Assembly: GCA_021739645.1 (NCBI GenBank)
Contig: JAIPBL010000042.1
Span: 1 to 52,848 of the forward strand
Length of the DNA: 52,848 bases
Source of the DNA: Saprospiraceae bacterium
Lineage (GTDB): Bacteria; Bacteroidota; Bacteroidia; Chitinophagales; Saprospiraceae
Direction of reading: 5' to 3'
Position 1 is the stretch's first letter; every line of letters begins with the position of its first letter. The notes below the pieces were generated by a model. That model was not told the DNA's origin. It did no database searches and saw only the letters and a program-made list of their open reading frames with translations. Shown here piece by piece: positions 35,657 through 44,228 of this stretch. The position numbers and the translations under genes are program-made.

Positions 35657-36056
35657 GGCCGTATTTTTTCAAGCGGATTTGTTCGGCCAATTCTTTTAAC
35701 GAAACATGACGCAGCGCAGCAAGTTCCGCCATGAGGTGAATGCGCTCGACCGCCCTTTCTTCCATAAAATCAATGATTTGCAGCAGTTCCTGGTGTTCTG
35801 TCTCGGAAATGGTTTCCTTCTCCAGTTTGGCATGAAGCTGCTTGTAGCGGCGCTTTGCGAACGCAGGCACTATGTTTTCTATCTTGGTCAACAGTTCTTT
35901 TTCACGAAGAGCAGTGGTAGCAGATTTTCGACCAGTTAGGATTTGATTCATAGTGTCCATGAATTTTTCCAATACCGGCGTCTCCATTCTCGACACGCCA
36001 TTTATCAAGTCTTCTATGTCCACCCGGACGCCTTTTTGTATTTCGATGGTCTGCAT
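35643..36056 (-). CDS. Small helical protein coupled to the HNH endonuclease
   Basis: A 137-aa, mostly alpha-helical, charged protein without signal or TM. Residues about 1-30 resemble an antitoxin-type N-terminus (GVRVDIEDLINGVSRM); the middle has KRRYKQLHAKLEKETIS followed by EHQELLQIIDFMEERAVERI, then LAALRHVSLKELAEQI. From memory the same pattern (helical protein with an EHQELL motif, followed by an HNH gene) is frequent in cyanobacteria. It overlaps the HNH gene by 14 bp and precedes it, which is the usual order for antitoxin or immunity plus effector. A role as partner or neutraliser of the nuclease is a hypothesis. Confidence 0.75.
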   Translation of the reverse strand: MQTIEIQKGVRVDIEDLINGVSRMETPVLEKFMDTMNQILTGRKSATTALREKELLTKIENIVPAFAKRRYKQLHAKLEKETISETEHQELLQIIDFMEERAVERIHLMAELAALRHVSLKELAEQIRLKKYGHASA

Positions 36057-36161
36057 CTTTCAATTATTTTGTCCAAAAATACACTGAATTTTGGTGAAAA
36101 TAAAGCCGGGAAATCAATCAAACCCATACTACGAAACCTGTTGCTGCGCAAAAAGGACACC

Positions 36162-37454
36162 TCACCACGGCAAATCCATCACCATCTCCTTCAAAATCAG
36201 CCGCTCCCGCTCCGGCCCCGTGGACACCATCGTGATGGGCACACCGAGGTAAATTTCGAGGGCTTCAAGGTAGGCTTGTGCCGCTGCCGGCAAATCGTCG
36301 AATTCCTTGGCATCGTCCAGTTGCTGCTGCCAGCCCTTGAAGTCTTTGTAAACTGGCTCCAGCGGAACGCCACATAGGTCGAAGGGCAGTTGGTCGGTGG
36401 TTTGGCCATCATACCGGTAATGCGTGGCGGCGTTTATCTCGGCAAACTTGTTCAGCACGTCAATTTTCGTGATGACCAATTGCGTGACACCGTTGAGCAT
36501 GATGGTGTATTTCAGCTGTGGCAAATCAATCCAGCCGCAGCGGCGTGGCCGCCCAGTCGTGCTGCCGAACTCGACGCCTTCGTTGCGAAGGAAGTCACCC
36601 GTTTCATCCAACAACTCCGTCGGGAATGGCCCGCTGCCCACCCTCGTGCAGTATGCTTTCGTGATGCCGATGACCTGCCCGATTTTTTGCGGAGCAACCC
36701 CAAGGCCACTGCACACGCCAGATGTAATTGTATTGGAGGAAGTAACGTATGGATACGTGCCAAAGTCAATGTCGAGCATGGAGCCTTGGGCACCCTCGGC
36801 CAGTATTTTTTTGCCTTCGGCCAACATTTTATTGATGAAATACTCGCCGTCCACCAGCTGGAGCGAGCGTAGTCTTTCGAGGGCAGTGAACCAGCGCTGC
36901 TCCTCGCCATCCAGGTCAAAATCAATGGATGGAAGCGCTTGGAGCAACCCCAAGTGCTTGTTTTTCAGGGAGTTGTAGCGCTCCAAAAAGTCGGGAAGCT
37001 GGGTATCGCCCATTCGGAGGCCGTTGCGGCCAGTCTTGTCCATGTACGTTGGGCCGATGCCCTTGAGCGTGGAGCCGATTTTTTCCTTGCCCTTGGCCGA
37101 TTCGTTGGCGGCGTCGAGCAGACGGTGGGTTGGCAGGATGAGGTGTGCCTTTTTGGCCACGAGCAGGCGGCTGAGGTACTCCACCCCAGCATTGTCGAGG
37201 TTGTCGAGCTCCTTGACCAACGTGATGGGGTCAATGACCACGCCGTTGCCGATGAGATTGAGCAGTTCCGTTCGGAAAATGCCGCTCGGCACGGTGTGCA
37301 GCACGTATTTTTTGCCATCAAACTTGAGGGTGTGCCCAGCGTTCGGGCCGCCCTGGAAGCGGGCGACCACATCGTACTGGGTCGCCAAAAAATCAACAAT
37401 CTTACCCTTGCCTTCGTCGCCCCACTGGAGGCCGAGGATTACGTCTATCGTCAT
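36162..37454 (-). CDS. purA: Adenylosuccinate synthetase
   Basis: Cytoplasmic enzyme joining IMP and aspartate with GTP hydrolysis in AMP synthesis (EC 6.3.4.4). 430 aa from ATG 37454, the typical length. The GTP-binding loop WGDEGKGKIVD (D13 and K16), GGPNAGHT with H41, GIGPTYMDK and the C-terminal aspartate-loop STGPERERLI are present. The open frame runs upstream to 37514 but that part is encoded by a heptad repeat and is not used. fur lies upstream on the same strand, 63 bp away. Confidence 0.97.
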   Translation of the reverse strand: MTIDVILGLQWGDEGKGKIVDFLATQYDVVARFQGGPNAGHTLKFDGKKYVLHTVPSGIFRTELLNLIGNGVVIDPITLVKELDNLDNAGVEYLSRLLVAKKAHLILPTHRLLDAANESAKGKEKIGSTLKGIGPTYMDKTGRNGLRMGDTQLPDFLERYNSLKNKHLGLLQALPSIDFDLDGEEQRWFTALERLRSLQLVDGEYFINKMLAEGKKILAEGAQGSMLDIDFGTYPYVTSSNTITSGVCSGLGVAPQKIGQVIGITKAYCTRVGSGPFPTELLDETGDFLRNEGVEFGSTTGRPRRCGWIDLPQLKYTIMLNGVTQLVITKIDVLNKFAEINAATHYRYDGQTTDQLPFDLCGVPLEPVYKDFKGWQQQLDDAKEFDDLPAAAQAYLEALEIYLGVPITMVSTGPERERLILKEMVMDLPW

Positions 37455-37459
37455 GTTTT

Positions 37460-37519
37460 GGTGATTGGTGATTGGTGATTGGTGACTGGGGTCATCCCAA
37501 TCACCAGTCACCAATCACT
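37460..37519. repeat. Heptad hairpin element (gattggt family) between fur and purA
   Basis: Left arm 37460-37491 contains three or more ggtgatt/ggtgact units, right arm 37497-37519 is the reverse complement. It occupies the whole intergenic gap and overlaps the fur stop codon. Confidence 0.85.
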
Positions 37520-37988
37520 ATTTTTGAGCCGTTTTTTCACAAGCTCCATTGCACTCCCCGAACAAGTTCAGCGAGTGGTAAGTGACTTTAAATTTGAGCA
37601 ACTCGCCCATCATGTCCTTGATTTGCTGGATGCGGGGGTCGCAAAATTCGAAGACCCGGCCACAGTTCTCGCAGATGAGGTGGTCGTGCTGTTTGTAACC
37701 GTAAGATTTTTCGTAGAGCGCCAGGTTTTTGCCGAACTGGTGGCGCTTCACAAGGTCGCAGTTTACGAGCAGGTCGAGGGTGTTATAAACCGTGGCACGG
37801 CTCACCCGGTAGCTCTGGTTTTTCATGTGAATGTAGAGTGCCTCGGCATCGAAGTGGTCGCTGCGCCGGTAGATTTCCTCCAAGATGGCAAAGCGCTCCG
37901 GCGTCTTGCGGAAGGCGTTTTGTTCGAGGTGGTTGGCAAACAACTTTTTCACTTCGTCAATGATAGCATCTTCATTTCTCACACTCAT
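37518..37988 (-). CDS. Fur-family transcriptional regulator
   Basis: A 156-aa metal-responsive repressor. The N-terminal winged helix contains RKTPERFAILEEIYRR and SRATVYNTLDLLVNC; the dimerisation part has the HDHLICENCGRVFEF motif with a CxxC zinc site, and the C-terminus has CNGAC. This pattern fits Fur or PerR; the presence of HDH near the first CxxC is general for both. ATG 37988 is preferred over the TTG at 38003. Which metal it senses cannot be told, and no clear Fur box was found in the window. Confidence 0.9.
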   Translation of the reverse strand: MSVRNEDAIIDEVKKLFANHLEQNAFRKTPERFAILEEIYRRSDHFDAEALYIHMKNQSYRVSRATVYNTLDLLVNCDLVKRHQFGKNLALYEKSYGYKQHDHLICENCGRVFEFCDPRIQQIKDMMGELLKFKVTYHSLNLFGECNGACEKTAQK

Positions 37989-38026
37989 GTCAGGACTTTT
38001 CAAAAATAAACAGCAAAGGTAGAGAA

Positions 38027-38060
38027 AAGCTATTGGCCGTTGGTTATTAGCTATTGGCTT
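38027..38060. repeat. Heptad repeat (gctattg family)
   Basis: Units gctattg / gccgttg / gttatta / gctattg, between fur and rnpA, which diverge. Confidence 0.7.
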
Positions 38061-38120
38061 TTTTGAATGGGGAGGAGTTTGTCATTGCGCTGTGGCAAAT
38101 TTTCCCCAACTTCGCCTCCG

Positions 38121-38549
38121 ATGCCAGATTTTACCTTCAAAAAAGCGGAACGACTGAAAAGCCTGAAAGTCATTGGTGGCCTATTCAAGGGTGGGCAGTC
38201 GTTTGGCGTGTACCCACTGCGGCTGTTCTGGTCGGCGCAGCCGCTGGAGCCGGGGGCTTCGCCCGTGCAGTTCACGGTGAGCGTTGCGAAGAAAAACTTC
38301 AAGTCGGCAGTGGCCCGCAACCGCATCAAGCGGAAGGTGCGGGAGGCTTGGCGGCTGAACAAGCACCGCCTCTACCGCAAGCTGGAAGGCAACCCACAGC
38401 AGTACGCTTGCATGGTGCTGTACGTGGCGAAGGAAGACCTGCCATCGGTGCAAATCGAAAAGGCCATGCAGACGATGATTCACCTTTTTTACAAAAAAAA
38501 CATTGCGACAGCCACCAACCAACCCAAGGCCGAACCGCCACTTTCCTGA
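38121..38549 (+). CDS. rnpA: Ribonuclease P protein component
   Basis: Protein subunit of RNase P, which matures the 5' end of tRNAs. 142 aa from ATG 38121; basic protein with the RNR signature AKKNFKSAVARNRIKRKVRE and the N-terminal TFKKAERLKS motif. The last 20 residues are a variable tail. The frame open to 38067 upstream is not supported. No rpmH or yidC lies next to it, unlike the usual arrangement at the origin in many bacteria. Confidence 0.93.
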   Translation: MPDFTFKKAERLKSLKVIGGLFKGGQSFGVYPLRLFWSAQPLEPGASPVQFTVSVAKKNFKSAVARNRIKRKVREAWRLNKHRLYRKLEGNPQQYACMVLYVAKEDLPSVQIEKAMQTMIHLFYKKNIATATNQPKAEPPLS

Positions 38550-38564
38550 AAATCATTTTCCGCC

Positions 38565-39077
38565 ATGCGCAACATTTTACTGATTCTGACATTCGCCCTG
38601 CTTGCCATCAACGTTTTTGGGCAAAAATACCTCCAGCTCGAAAAGCTCAACGATGCTGAGACCCGCAAGTATTTCCCGGGGGACGAAATCACTTTCCGGC
38701 TCAACAACGGCCAATGGTACACCCGCGTCATTGAAGATGTTTCCTACGAACAAAAGCTGGTACTCTTCGCAAACGGGCATGTCGCCGTGGACAGCATCGT
38801 GGCGTTCCGAAGCTTCAAATCGGCCCGTTGGTCGAAGTCGCTGGGCAATCAGTTTTTAAATTTTGCGGCGGTGTGGGTCGTGTATTCACTCATTGACCAA
38901 GCCGTTAGCAACGACGGCTTCGACCCCGGTGTGGTGCTCATTGTGCCAGCCACCAGCGCCGCTACTGGCTTTTTAATAAAAAAACTGTTCAAGCACCGTA
39001 CTTTCCGCATCAAGCGAAACAAGGATGGCGAGGTGAAAAAGTGGCGGCTCAGGGCGATGGATTTGACGGTGAAGTGA
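38565..39077 (+). CDS. Hypothetical exported protein
   Basis: A 170-aa protein starting 15 bp after rnpA. It has a signal peptide (about 1-19; cleavage near VFGQ), a beta-rich part (LNNGQWYTRVIEDVSYE, about 45-75), then two hydrophobic stretches (about 103-115 and 125-140) and a basic C-terminus (KHRTFRIKRNKDGEVKKW). Not recognised; such small proteins are common in Bacteroidota envelopes. Probably cotranscribed with rnpA. Confidence 0.7.
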   Translation: MRNILLILTFALLAINVFGQKYLQLEKLNDAETRKYFPGDEITFRLNNGQWYTRVIEDVSYEQKLVLFANGHVAVDSIVAFRSFKSARWSKSLGNQFLNFAAVWVVYSLIDQAVSNDGFDPGVVLIVPATSAATGFLIKKLFKHRTFRIKRNKDGEVKKWRLRAMDLTVK

Positions 39078-39088
39078 GTTGGAGGGAC

Positions 39089-39118
39089 AAAGTAAAAAGT
39101 ACAAAGGCAAAAGGAGAA
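39089..39118. repeat. Heptad repeat (aaaaagt/caaaagg family)
   Basis: Units aaagtaa / aaagtac / aaaggca / aaaggag. A relative is at 45641-45674. Confidence 0.55.
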
Positions 39119-39212
39119 CACCTAAAACCTTCTTTTTAACCCATTTTTTCATAAAAAATGACCCATTTTTGCCCCCCGGCTACGGCCTTGCAGTTCTCGC
39201 AGGCGCCCCATC

Positions 39213-39243
39213 CGAAATCGTAAATCGTAAATCCGCAATCAAA
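39213..39243. repeat. Heptad repeat (gtaaatc family)
   Basis: Units gaaatcg / taaatcg / taaatcc / gcaatca, ending 5 bp before the ettA ATG. Relatives at 17067 and 46605. Confidence 0.7.
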
Positions 39244-39247
39244 CGCT

Positions 39248-40924
39248 ATGGCTGACAACAAAATAATCTTCTCCATGTCGGGCGTCTCCAAGACGTTCCC
39301 GCCACAGAAGCAGGTGCTGAAAAACATCTGGCTTTCCTTTTTCTATGGTGCAAAAATCGGCGTGCTCGGCCTAAACGGCAGTGGCAAGTCCACCCTCCTG
39401 AAAATCATCGCTGGCCTCGACCAGAACTATCAGGGCAAAATCGAATTTGAAAAGCAGTTCAAAATCGGCTACCTGCCGCAGGAACCCGTACTCGACGAGA
39501 CGAAGACCGTCCGCCAAATCGTGGAAGAGGGCGTCGGTGACCTGATGAAGCACATGCACGAGTACAACGAGGTGAATGCCAAGTTTGCGGAGCCAATGAG
39601 TGACGATGAGATGAACAAGCTCATCGAACGGCAGGGCGAACTCATGGAAATCCTCGAAAGCAACAACGCCTGGGAACTCGACCACAAACTCGACCGGGCG
39701 ATGGACGCCCTGCGCTGCCCGCCCGACGATGCCGAGGTAAAAGTCCTGTCGGGTGGTGAGCGCCGCCGGGTCGCATTGGCCCGCTTGCTCCTCTCCGAGC
39801 CTGATATCCTGCTCCTCGATGAGCCGACCAACCACCTTGACGCCGAGAGTATTGACTGGTTGGAGCAGTTCCTGCAACAGTTCCCCGGCACGGTCATCGC
39901 CGTGACGCACGACCGCTACTTCCTCGACAACGTGGCGGGTTGGATTCTCGAACTTGACCGTGGCGAAGGCATCCCGTGGGAGGGCAACTACTCCAGTTGG
40001 TTGGAGCAAAAAGCCAAGCGCCTCGAACTGGAAGCCAAACAGGACGACCGCCGCAAAAAGACCTTGGAGCGAGAGCTGGATTGGATCCGCATGAGCCCGA
40101 AAGCCCGCCAAGCCAAGGGCAAAGCTCGTCTGAACGCTTACGATAAGATGGCTGGCGAGGAGGCAAAAGAGAAAGAAAGCAAACTGGAATTGACCATTCC
40201 GTCTGGCCCACGCCTCGGGGAAGTGGTGATAGAAGTGGAAAACCTGAACAAGGCGTTCAACAATCGGGTACTGTTCGATGACTTCAGTTTTTCCGTTCCG
40301 AAAAACAGCATCGTGGGCATCATCGGCCCGAACGGGGTGGGCAAGACGACCCTCTTCCGAATGATCATGGGCCAAGAAAAACCCGATAGCGGCAGTATCC
40401 GCATCGGCGACACAGTGAAAGTCAGCTATGTGGACCAGTCGCATTCAGCTATTGACCCGGAAAAATCAGTCATCGAAATCGTTTCCGGCGGCCTCGACAT
40501 CATAAAAGTTGGCAGCTTCGAAATGAACGCCCGGGCTTATACCGGACGCTTCAATTTCACCGGCAACGACCAGCAGAAAAAAGCCGGCGTGCTATCTGGT
40601 GGCGAGAAAAACCGACTCCACCTCGCCCTCACCCTCAAGGATGGTGGCAACGTGCTCCTCCTCGACGAGCCTACCAACGATATTGACATCAACACCCTGC
40701 GGGCGCTGGAGGATGCGCTCGAAGCGTTCGCTGGCTGCGTCATGGTCATCAGCCACGACCGTTGGTTCATCGACCGCTTGGCCACACACATCCTCAGCTT
40801 TGAGGACGAAGGCGAGGTGGTGTTCTTTGAAGGAAATTACCAGGATTACGAAGCAGCGAAGAAAGCCAAGCTGGGCGATGTGACACCGCACCGGCCTAGG
40901 TTTAAGAATTTGCTTAAGGCATGA
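39248..40924 (+). CDS. ettA: Energy-dependent translational throttle ABC-F protein EttA
   Basis: Ribosome-associated ABC-F ATPase that controls entry into the elongation cycle depending on ATP supply. 558 aa with two nucleotide-binding domains: Walker A GLNGSGKST and GPNGVGKTT, signatures LSGGERRRVALARLL and LSGGEKNRLHLALTL, Walker B motifs ILLLDEPTNHLD and VLLLDEPTNDID. The arm and linker (WIRMSPKARQAKGKARLNAY) are of EttA type. No TM segment, which rules out a transporter. The gene begins 5 bp after a heptad repeat. Confidence 0.96.
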   Translation: MADNKIIFSMSGVSKTFPPQKQVLKNIWLSFFYGAKIGVLGLNGSGKSTLLKIIAGLDQNYQGKIEFEKQFKIGYLPQEPVLDETKTVRQIVEEGVGDLMKHMHEYNEVNAKFAEPMSDDEMNKLIERQGELMEILESNNAWELDHKLDRAMDALRCPPDDAEVKVLSGGERRRVALARLLLSEPDILLLDEPTNHLDAESIDWLEQFLQQFPGTVIAVTHDRYFLDNVAGWILELDRGEGIPWEGNYSSWLEQKAKRLELEAKQDDRRKKTLERELDWIRMSPKARQAKGKARLNAYDKMAGEEAKEKESKLELTIPSGPRLGEVVIEVENLNKAFNNRVLFDDFSFSVPKNSIVGIIGPNGVGKTTLFRMIMGQEKPDSGSIRIGDTVKVSYVDQSHSAIDPEKSVIEIVSGGLDIIKVGSFEMNARAYTGRFNFTGNDQQKKAGVLSGGEKNRLHLALTLKDGGNVLLLDEPTNDIDINTLRALEDALEAFAGCVMVISHDRWFIDRLATHILSFEDEGEVVFFEGNYQDYEAAKKAKLGDVTPHRPRFKNLLKA

Positions 40925-40957
40925 CAAACATCAATGCTGTCCTTTTAGGTGGCTAGT

Positions 40958-40965
40958 TAACTTTG
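40958..40965 (+). promoter_or_regulatory. Candidate -7 box (TAACTTTG) for the FGE-like gene
   Basis: Exact fit to TAnnTTTG, 14 bp before the ATG; no clear -33 box. Confidence 0.25.
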
Positions 40966-40979
40966 GGCAAATATTTTTG

Positions 40980-41948
40980 ATGAAATACATAACCAAACTA
41001 TTCATTTTCAGCACGTTAGCCTTTTTCCTCGTTGAAGAAATGGCTGCCCAGTCCCCTACACTGTCTGAGCGTATTCCTGGCTCGAAGGTCAGCTTCCAAC
41101 TGACACTTGTGCCCGGCGGCATCTTCACGATGGGCAACGAAAATGGCCCCGCCAATGAGCAGCCGCCCCGTCAGGTGCAGCTTGACAGCTTTTGGATGGG
41201 TACGACGGAGGTAGGCTACGACGAGTTCATTATTTTTTACCAAAAACAATACGACTCGGACTCCACGGCACACCCCGCACAAGCCTACAAGGCCGATGCC
41301 ATCAGCCGCCCCACCCCGCAGTACATTGACTACACTTACGGCATGGGCAAATCGGGATTCCCGGCGGTGAGCATGACACAGCAAGCGGCGCTGCGCTATT
41401 GCCAGTGGCTTTATGAAAAAACGGGAAATTTTTACCGCCTACCGACCGAGGCAGAATGGGAATATGCCTGCAGGTACAAAGTTGGCAGTTCGGCAGTTGG
41501 CAGTTGGCAGTTGGGAGCTGAGTTGAGTGATTATGCTTGGTATTACAATAACAGTTTTGAGAAATACCATGTGCTGGCGCAAAAAAAACCAAATGCGCTT
41601 GGCCTCTATGACATGCTCGGCAACGTGGCGGAGTGGACCCTCGATTTTTACGATGACGACTACCTCCAAAACCTCCCCGCCGACCCCGCCAAAAACCCGT
41701 GGATAGAACCCACCAAGCGCCACTCCCGTACCGTGAAAGGTGGCTCTTACGACAGCAATTCCTCGGAATGCACCTGTTCCGCAAGGAAAAAATCAGAGTC
41801 AAGATGGCAGGCCCGTGACCCCCAAATCCCGAAGAGCCGTTGGTGGAATCCCGATTCACCGTTCGTGGGCTTCCGGGTGGTTCGCCCCGTGAAGCCAATG
41901 ACGAAAACGGAGGTGGATGCGTTTTTTGAGAAAGCAATCAAGGACTAA
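40980..41948 (+). CDS. Secreted formylglycine-generating-enzyme-like (SUMF1) protein
   Basis: A 322-aa protein with a signal peptide (about 1-23, cleavage near EMAAQ) and an FGE-sulfatase domain: FTMGNENGPANEQPPRQV, FWMGTTEVGYDEF, FYRLPTEAEWEYACR, LGLYDMLGNVAEW and KGGSYDS. Such domains occur in formylglycine-generating enzymes but also in non-catalytic proteins of the gliding and T9SS machinery (GldJ/GldK), so activity is uncertain. The conserved residues after EWEYACR, usually an AG-rich stretch, are replaced by KVGSSAVGSWQLGAE, encoded by a heptad repeat at 41478-41520. The start is ATG 40980; a TTG lies 3 bp upstream. Confidence 0.88.
   Translation: MKYITKLFIFSTLAFFLVEEMAAQSPTLSERIPGSKVSFQLTLVPGGIFTMGNENGPANEQPPRQVQLDSFWMGTTEVGYDEFIIFYQKQYDSDSTAHPAQAYKADAISRPTPQYIDYTYGMGKSGFPAVSMTQQAALRYCQWLYEKTGNFYRLPTEAEWEYACRYKVGSSAVGSWQLGAELSDYAWYYNNSFEKYHVLAQKKPNALGLYDMLGNVAEWTLDFYDDDYLQNLPADPAKNPWIEPTKRHSRTVKGGSYDSNSSECTCSARKKSESRWQARDPQIPKSRWWNPDSPFVGFRVVRPVKPMTKTEVDAFFEKAIKD
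41478..41520. repeat. Heptad repeat (cagttgg family) inside the FGE-like gene
   Basis: Units agttggc / agttcgg / cagttgg / cagttgg / cagttgg. Same order of units as at 16351 and 18011. Confidence 0.85.
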
Positions 41949-41950
41949 AA

Positions 41951-42012
41951 TGAGGTATGAGGTCTGGGGTCTGAGGTCTTAAACACGAGTCTCAAAATAC
42001 CTCAGACCTCCC
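41951..42012. repeat. Heptad hairpin element (aggtctg family)
   Basis: Left part has units gaggtat / gaggtct / ggggtct / gaggtct; right part (from about 41996) carries the complement atacctcagacctcc. It lies between two convergent genes and begins 2 bp after the stop of the FGE-like gene. Confidence 0.8.
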
Positions 42013-42016
42013 TGCT

Positions 42017-43285
42017 TCACCTGCACTCCCGGTAAAAGCGCTCCAGCAATCGGTGGAAATCAACCAAAGTGGTCTCGGAAAGAAAGCCGGAGTTGTTGAT
42101 GTTGTAGTTGAGCTTGACGATTTTGGTAATGTGCTCCTCCGACACATCGGAGCGGATGGCGAGGCTCTTGGCAAACTGTTCGTTCAGTTCCTTGGTGGGC
42201 AGGTGATAGCGTTCCCGCACAAAAATCAGGAAAAGCCGCATCTTCTGGGCAGCCAGTTGGCGGTGGTTGTTTTGGATAAAAAACAGCCTGCCTATCGTCC
42301 CGATGAATTCCAACGAGGTGTTCGTGTTTTTTTCCAAAACGGGTATCACCCGCTGCCGCCGTTTTGCCCGGAAAATGAGGTAGAGCACGGCCATTCCCAA
42401 CAAAATATACCAAGCCCATGCCAGTGCTGGCTGCGAAAGAATGTACCTAAGCGGGCTTTGTTTGTCGCCCATACCGCCGCCACCTGCCTGGTCACCGAAG
42501 GGGTCAAGCGGCCGTTCGTCCCAGTAAATCGGGCCGGTTTTTAGGTGCGAAAACGACTTGGAAGCGTAATCAAGGCCCTTTTTTTCGACGACGAAAAGGT
42601 TAGTAAATGCCAGTGGTGTGGTGTGCAGCAGGAACTCGCCCTTGCCGTAGGTTGCTTTTGCGAAATTGAACTGGGCGTTGTTTAGCAAACCGAGCGAGGT
42701 AAAAACGGTTTGCGAGTCGCAGAAAATATTTTCGGGCAAATAGGTCCATTCGTACTGCTCGGGCTGCCTGACTACCAAATATTTATAGTCATAACCCGCA
42801 GAATCCCAAAGGGCAGGGTGTTGAAAATTCAGGTTGGCCGAAGTGTCAGCGTAGTAAATGTCATAAGGAACCTGGTAAGTGGAATCCTCATCGTAAGTTG
42901 ACAGGCACTCGCCACGGCTGATGGAGTCGAGCAGCGAGGTGGGCACAAACGGGCAGGCGATGAAGGCACGGTTGCCCCGCTCCACGAATCGGAGCAATTG
43001 GTCGAGTTCCATGGAATCGAGCCAAAAATTGCTGCCTACGTAAACGAAATTGCCAGAATCCAGCCGTTCACCGAGGCTATCCTCCACCACTTTGAAGGGC
43101 TGGCCGGGGTAGTAGGATTCGAGAAGGTTGCGCACAAGGTAGGTGCCGTAGGGGTCTTTGCTGCTGGGTTTGTAATGCTCCCGCCAACTGTAATTGCCCT
43201 CCCCCATACCCTGTGAGAGGTAGAAAAACAGCGCCAATATCAGTACCACGACGCCAACAATGATGGGAGTTTGTTTATTCGACAA
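42017..43285 (-). CDS. DUF4350 domain membrane protein
   Basis: A 422-aa protein with TM helices at about 9-24 and about 295-315. The N-terminal two thirds are extracytoplasmic and hold the DUF4350 domain (SSKDPYGTYLVRNLLESYYPG, FVERGNRAFIACPF); the C-terminal 100 residues are cytoplasmic. The first start is TTG at 43285, directly after an in-frame stop, and the next in-frame Met (MGEGNYSW) would remove the first helix; I accept the TTG. It follows the DUF4129 gene by 15 bp. In Bacteroidota these two genes often belong to a larger cluster with MoxR ATPase and DUF58 genes, but those are absent downstream here. Confidence 0.85.
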   Translation of the reverse strand: MSNKQTPIIVGVVVLILALFFYLSQGMGEGNYSWREHYKPSSKDPYGTYLVRNLLESYYPGQPFKVVEDSLGERLDSGNFVYVGSNFWLDSMELDQLLRFVERGNRAFIACPFVPTSLLDSISRGECLSTYDEDSTYQVPYDIYYADTSANLNFQHPALWDSAGYDYKYLVVRQPEQYEWTYLPENIFCDSQTVFTSLGLLNNAQFNFAKATYGKGEFLLHTTPLAFTNLFVVEKKGLDYASKSFSHLKTGPIYWDERPLDPFGDQAGGGGMGDKQSPLRYILSQPALAWAWYILLGMAVLYLIFRAKRRQRVIPVLEKNTNTSLEFIGTIGRLFFIQNNHRQLAAQKMRLFLIFVRERYHLPTKELNEQFAKSLAIRSDVSEEHITKIVKLNYNINNSGFLSETTLVDFHRLLERFYRECR

Positions 43286-43300
43286 TTAAATTCGTTGGGT

Positions 43301-44026
43301 TCATGCGCTGGCAGTGGCCACCGCTTTTTTTAGTTTGATTTCAAGTTGGTCAAAATCCGGCCTCGTCAGCTCAACCTTTCCATACCAAACCCGCTCAAAT
43401 GCCAAGGTGACTTCCTGTACGGTGCCAAAAAGCGGCGACCCGGCCATTTCCCGCAGGTATTCCCCGTTAGTCTTATCCCGTTTCCAGCGGATGTGGTTTT
43501 TCAACGCCAATTCCTTTAGTACGGCCAAGTAGTAAAGCCGCACCGCCATCGGAAAATCTCGTGCGGCAATGGCCCGTTGGATGGGGTCATCCAACTCGGC
43601 TTCGTGCAGGTTTTCCTCGATTTGGTCAATTTCAGCTTGGCTGACAGCAGGTTTAATTTTGCTGTTTCTCGGGCCAAAAAGGTTCTCGCCTCCAGCCATT
43701 TTTACAATCAAAAGCACCAGTGCGCCAACGAGCAGAATGATGGCGAGGATTTTCAGAATCGGACCAAGCCCCTTTATCCCAGAACTGGGCAGGTCCATTT
43801 CTTTTTCCACCTTTTTTTTGGAAGCTTTTTTCGCTGGCTTTTTTGGCCCTGAATAATCAATGCCCTCTTTTAGCGACGCCCATTTTTTTTCGTCAAAATC
43901 ATGGCGTTGGATTTGTTGTCCGGCATAAGTTTCGTTCGGTGAGGGCGATGGCAACGGCTCGTCCTGTGCACGCAGCGTGGAGAGCGCAAGGAATAGGAAA
44001 AGAAAAAGGGAGAAATAGCGGGGCAT
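43301..44026 (-). CDS. DUF4129 domain membrane protein
   Basis: A 241-aa protein with a signal peptide (1-20), a short extracytoplasmic part, a Lys-rich segment (GPKKPAKKASKKKVEKE), one TM helix (about 88-110) and a cytoplasmic DUF4129 domain at the C-terminus (AVRLYYLAVLKELALKNHI, KTNGEYLREMA, FERVWYGKVEL). First gene of a two-gene operon with DUF4350. Function unknown; in other genomes the group is thought to take part in envelope or gas-vesicle-like MoxR systems (weak inference). Confidence 0.85.
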   Translation of the reverse strand: MPRYFSLFLFLFLALSTLRAQDEPLPSPSPNETYAGQQIQRHDFDEKKWASLKEGIDYSGPKKPAKKASKKKVEKEMDLPSSGIKGLGPILKILAIILLVGALVLLIVKMAGGENLFGPRNSKIKPAVSQAEIDQIEENLHEAELDDPIQRAIAARDFPMAVRLYYLAVLKELALKNHIRWKRDKTNGEYLREMAGSPLFGTVQEVTLAFERVWYGKVELTRPDFDQLEIKLKKAVATASA

Positions 44027-44150
44027 TGTTGATTTTCGTGAAGTCCAAAAGTAAGGGATGCTTTCGTGTTTTCCTACGAAGCTGGAATTTGGCGATTTTA
44101 ATAAAAAAACTGGTAATGGTCAATTGTGTTGATATAGGCCGCAGACAGTA

Positions 44151-44172
44151 CTGCCAAAGTCCGCTTTGGCAG
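44151..44172. repeat. REP-like palindrome (left of an inverted pair)
   Basis: 9-bp stem ctgccaaag / ctttggcag with loop tccg. Part of a pair with 44229-44248 in the gap between mtaB and the DUF4129 gene. Confidence 0.75.
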
Positions 44173-44228
44173 CGCAGGTCTTCGAAAATTGGCAAATGTT
44201 AAGTGCCTACGAGCGCCAAGCTCAAAAG

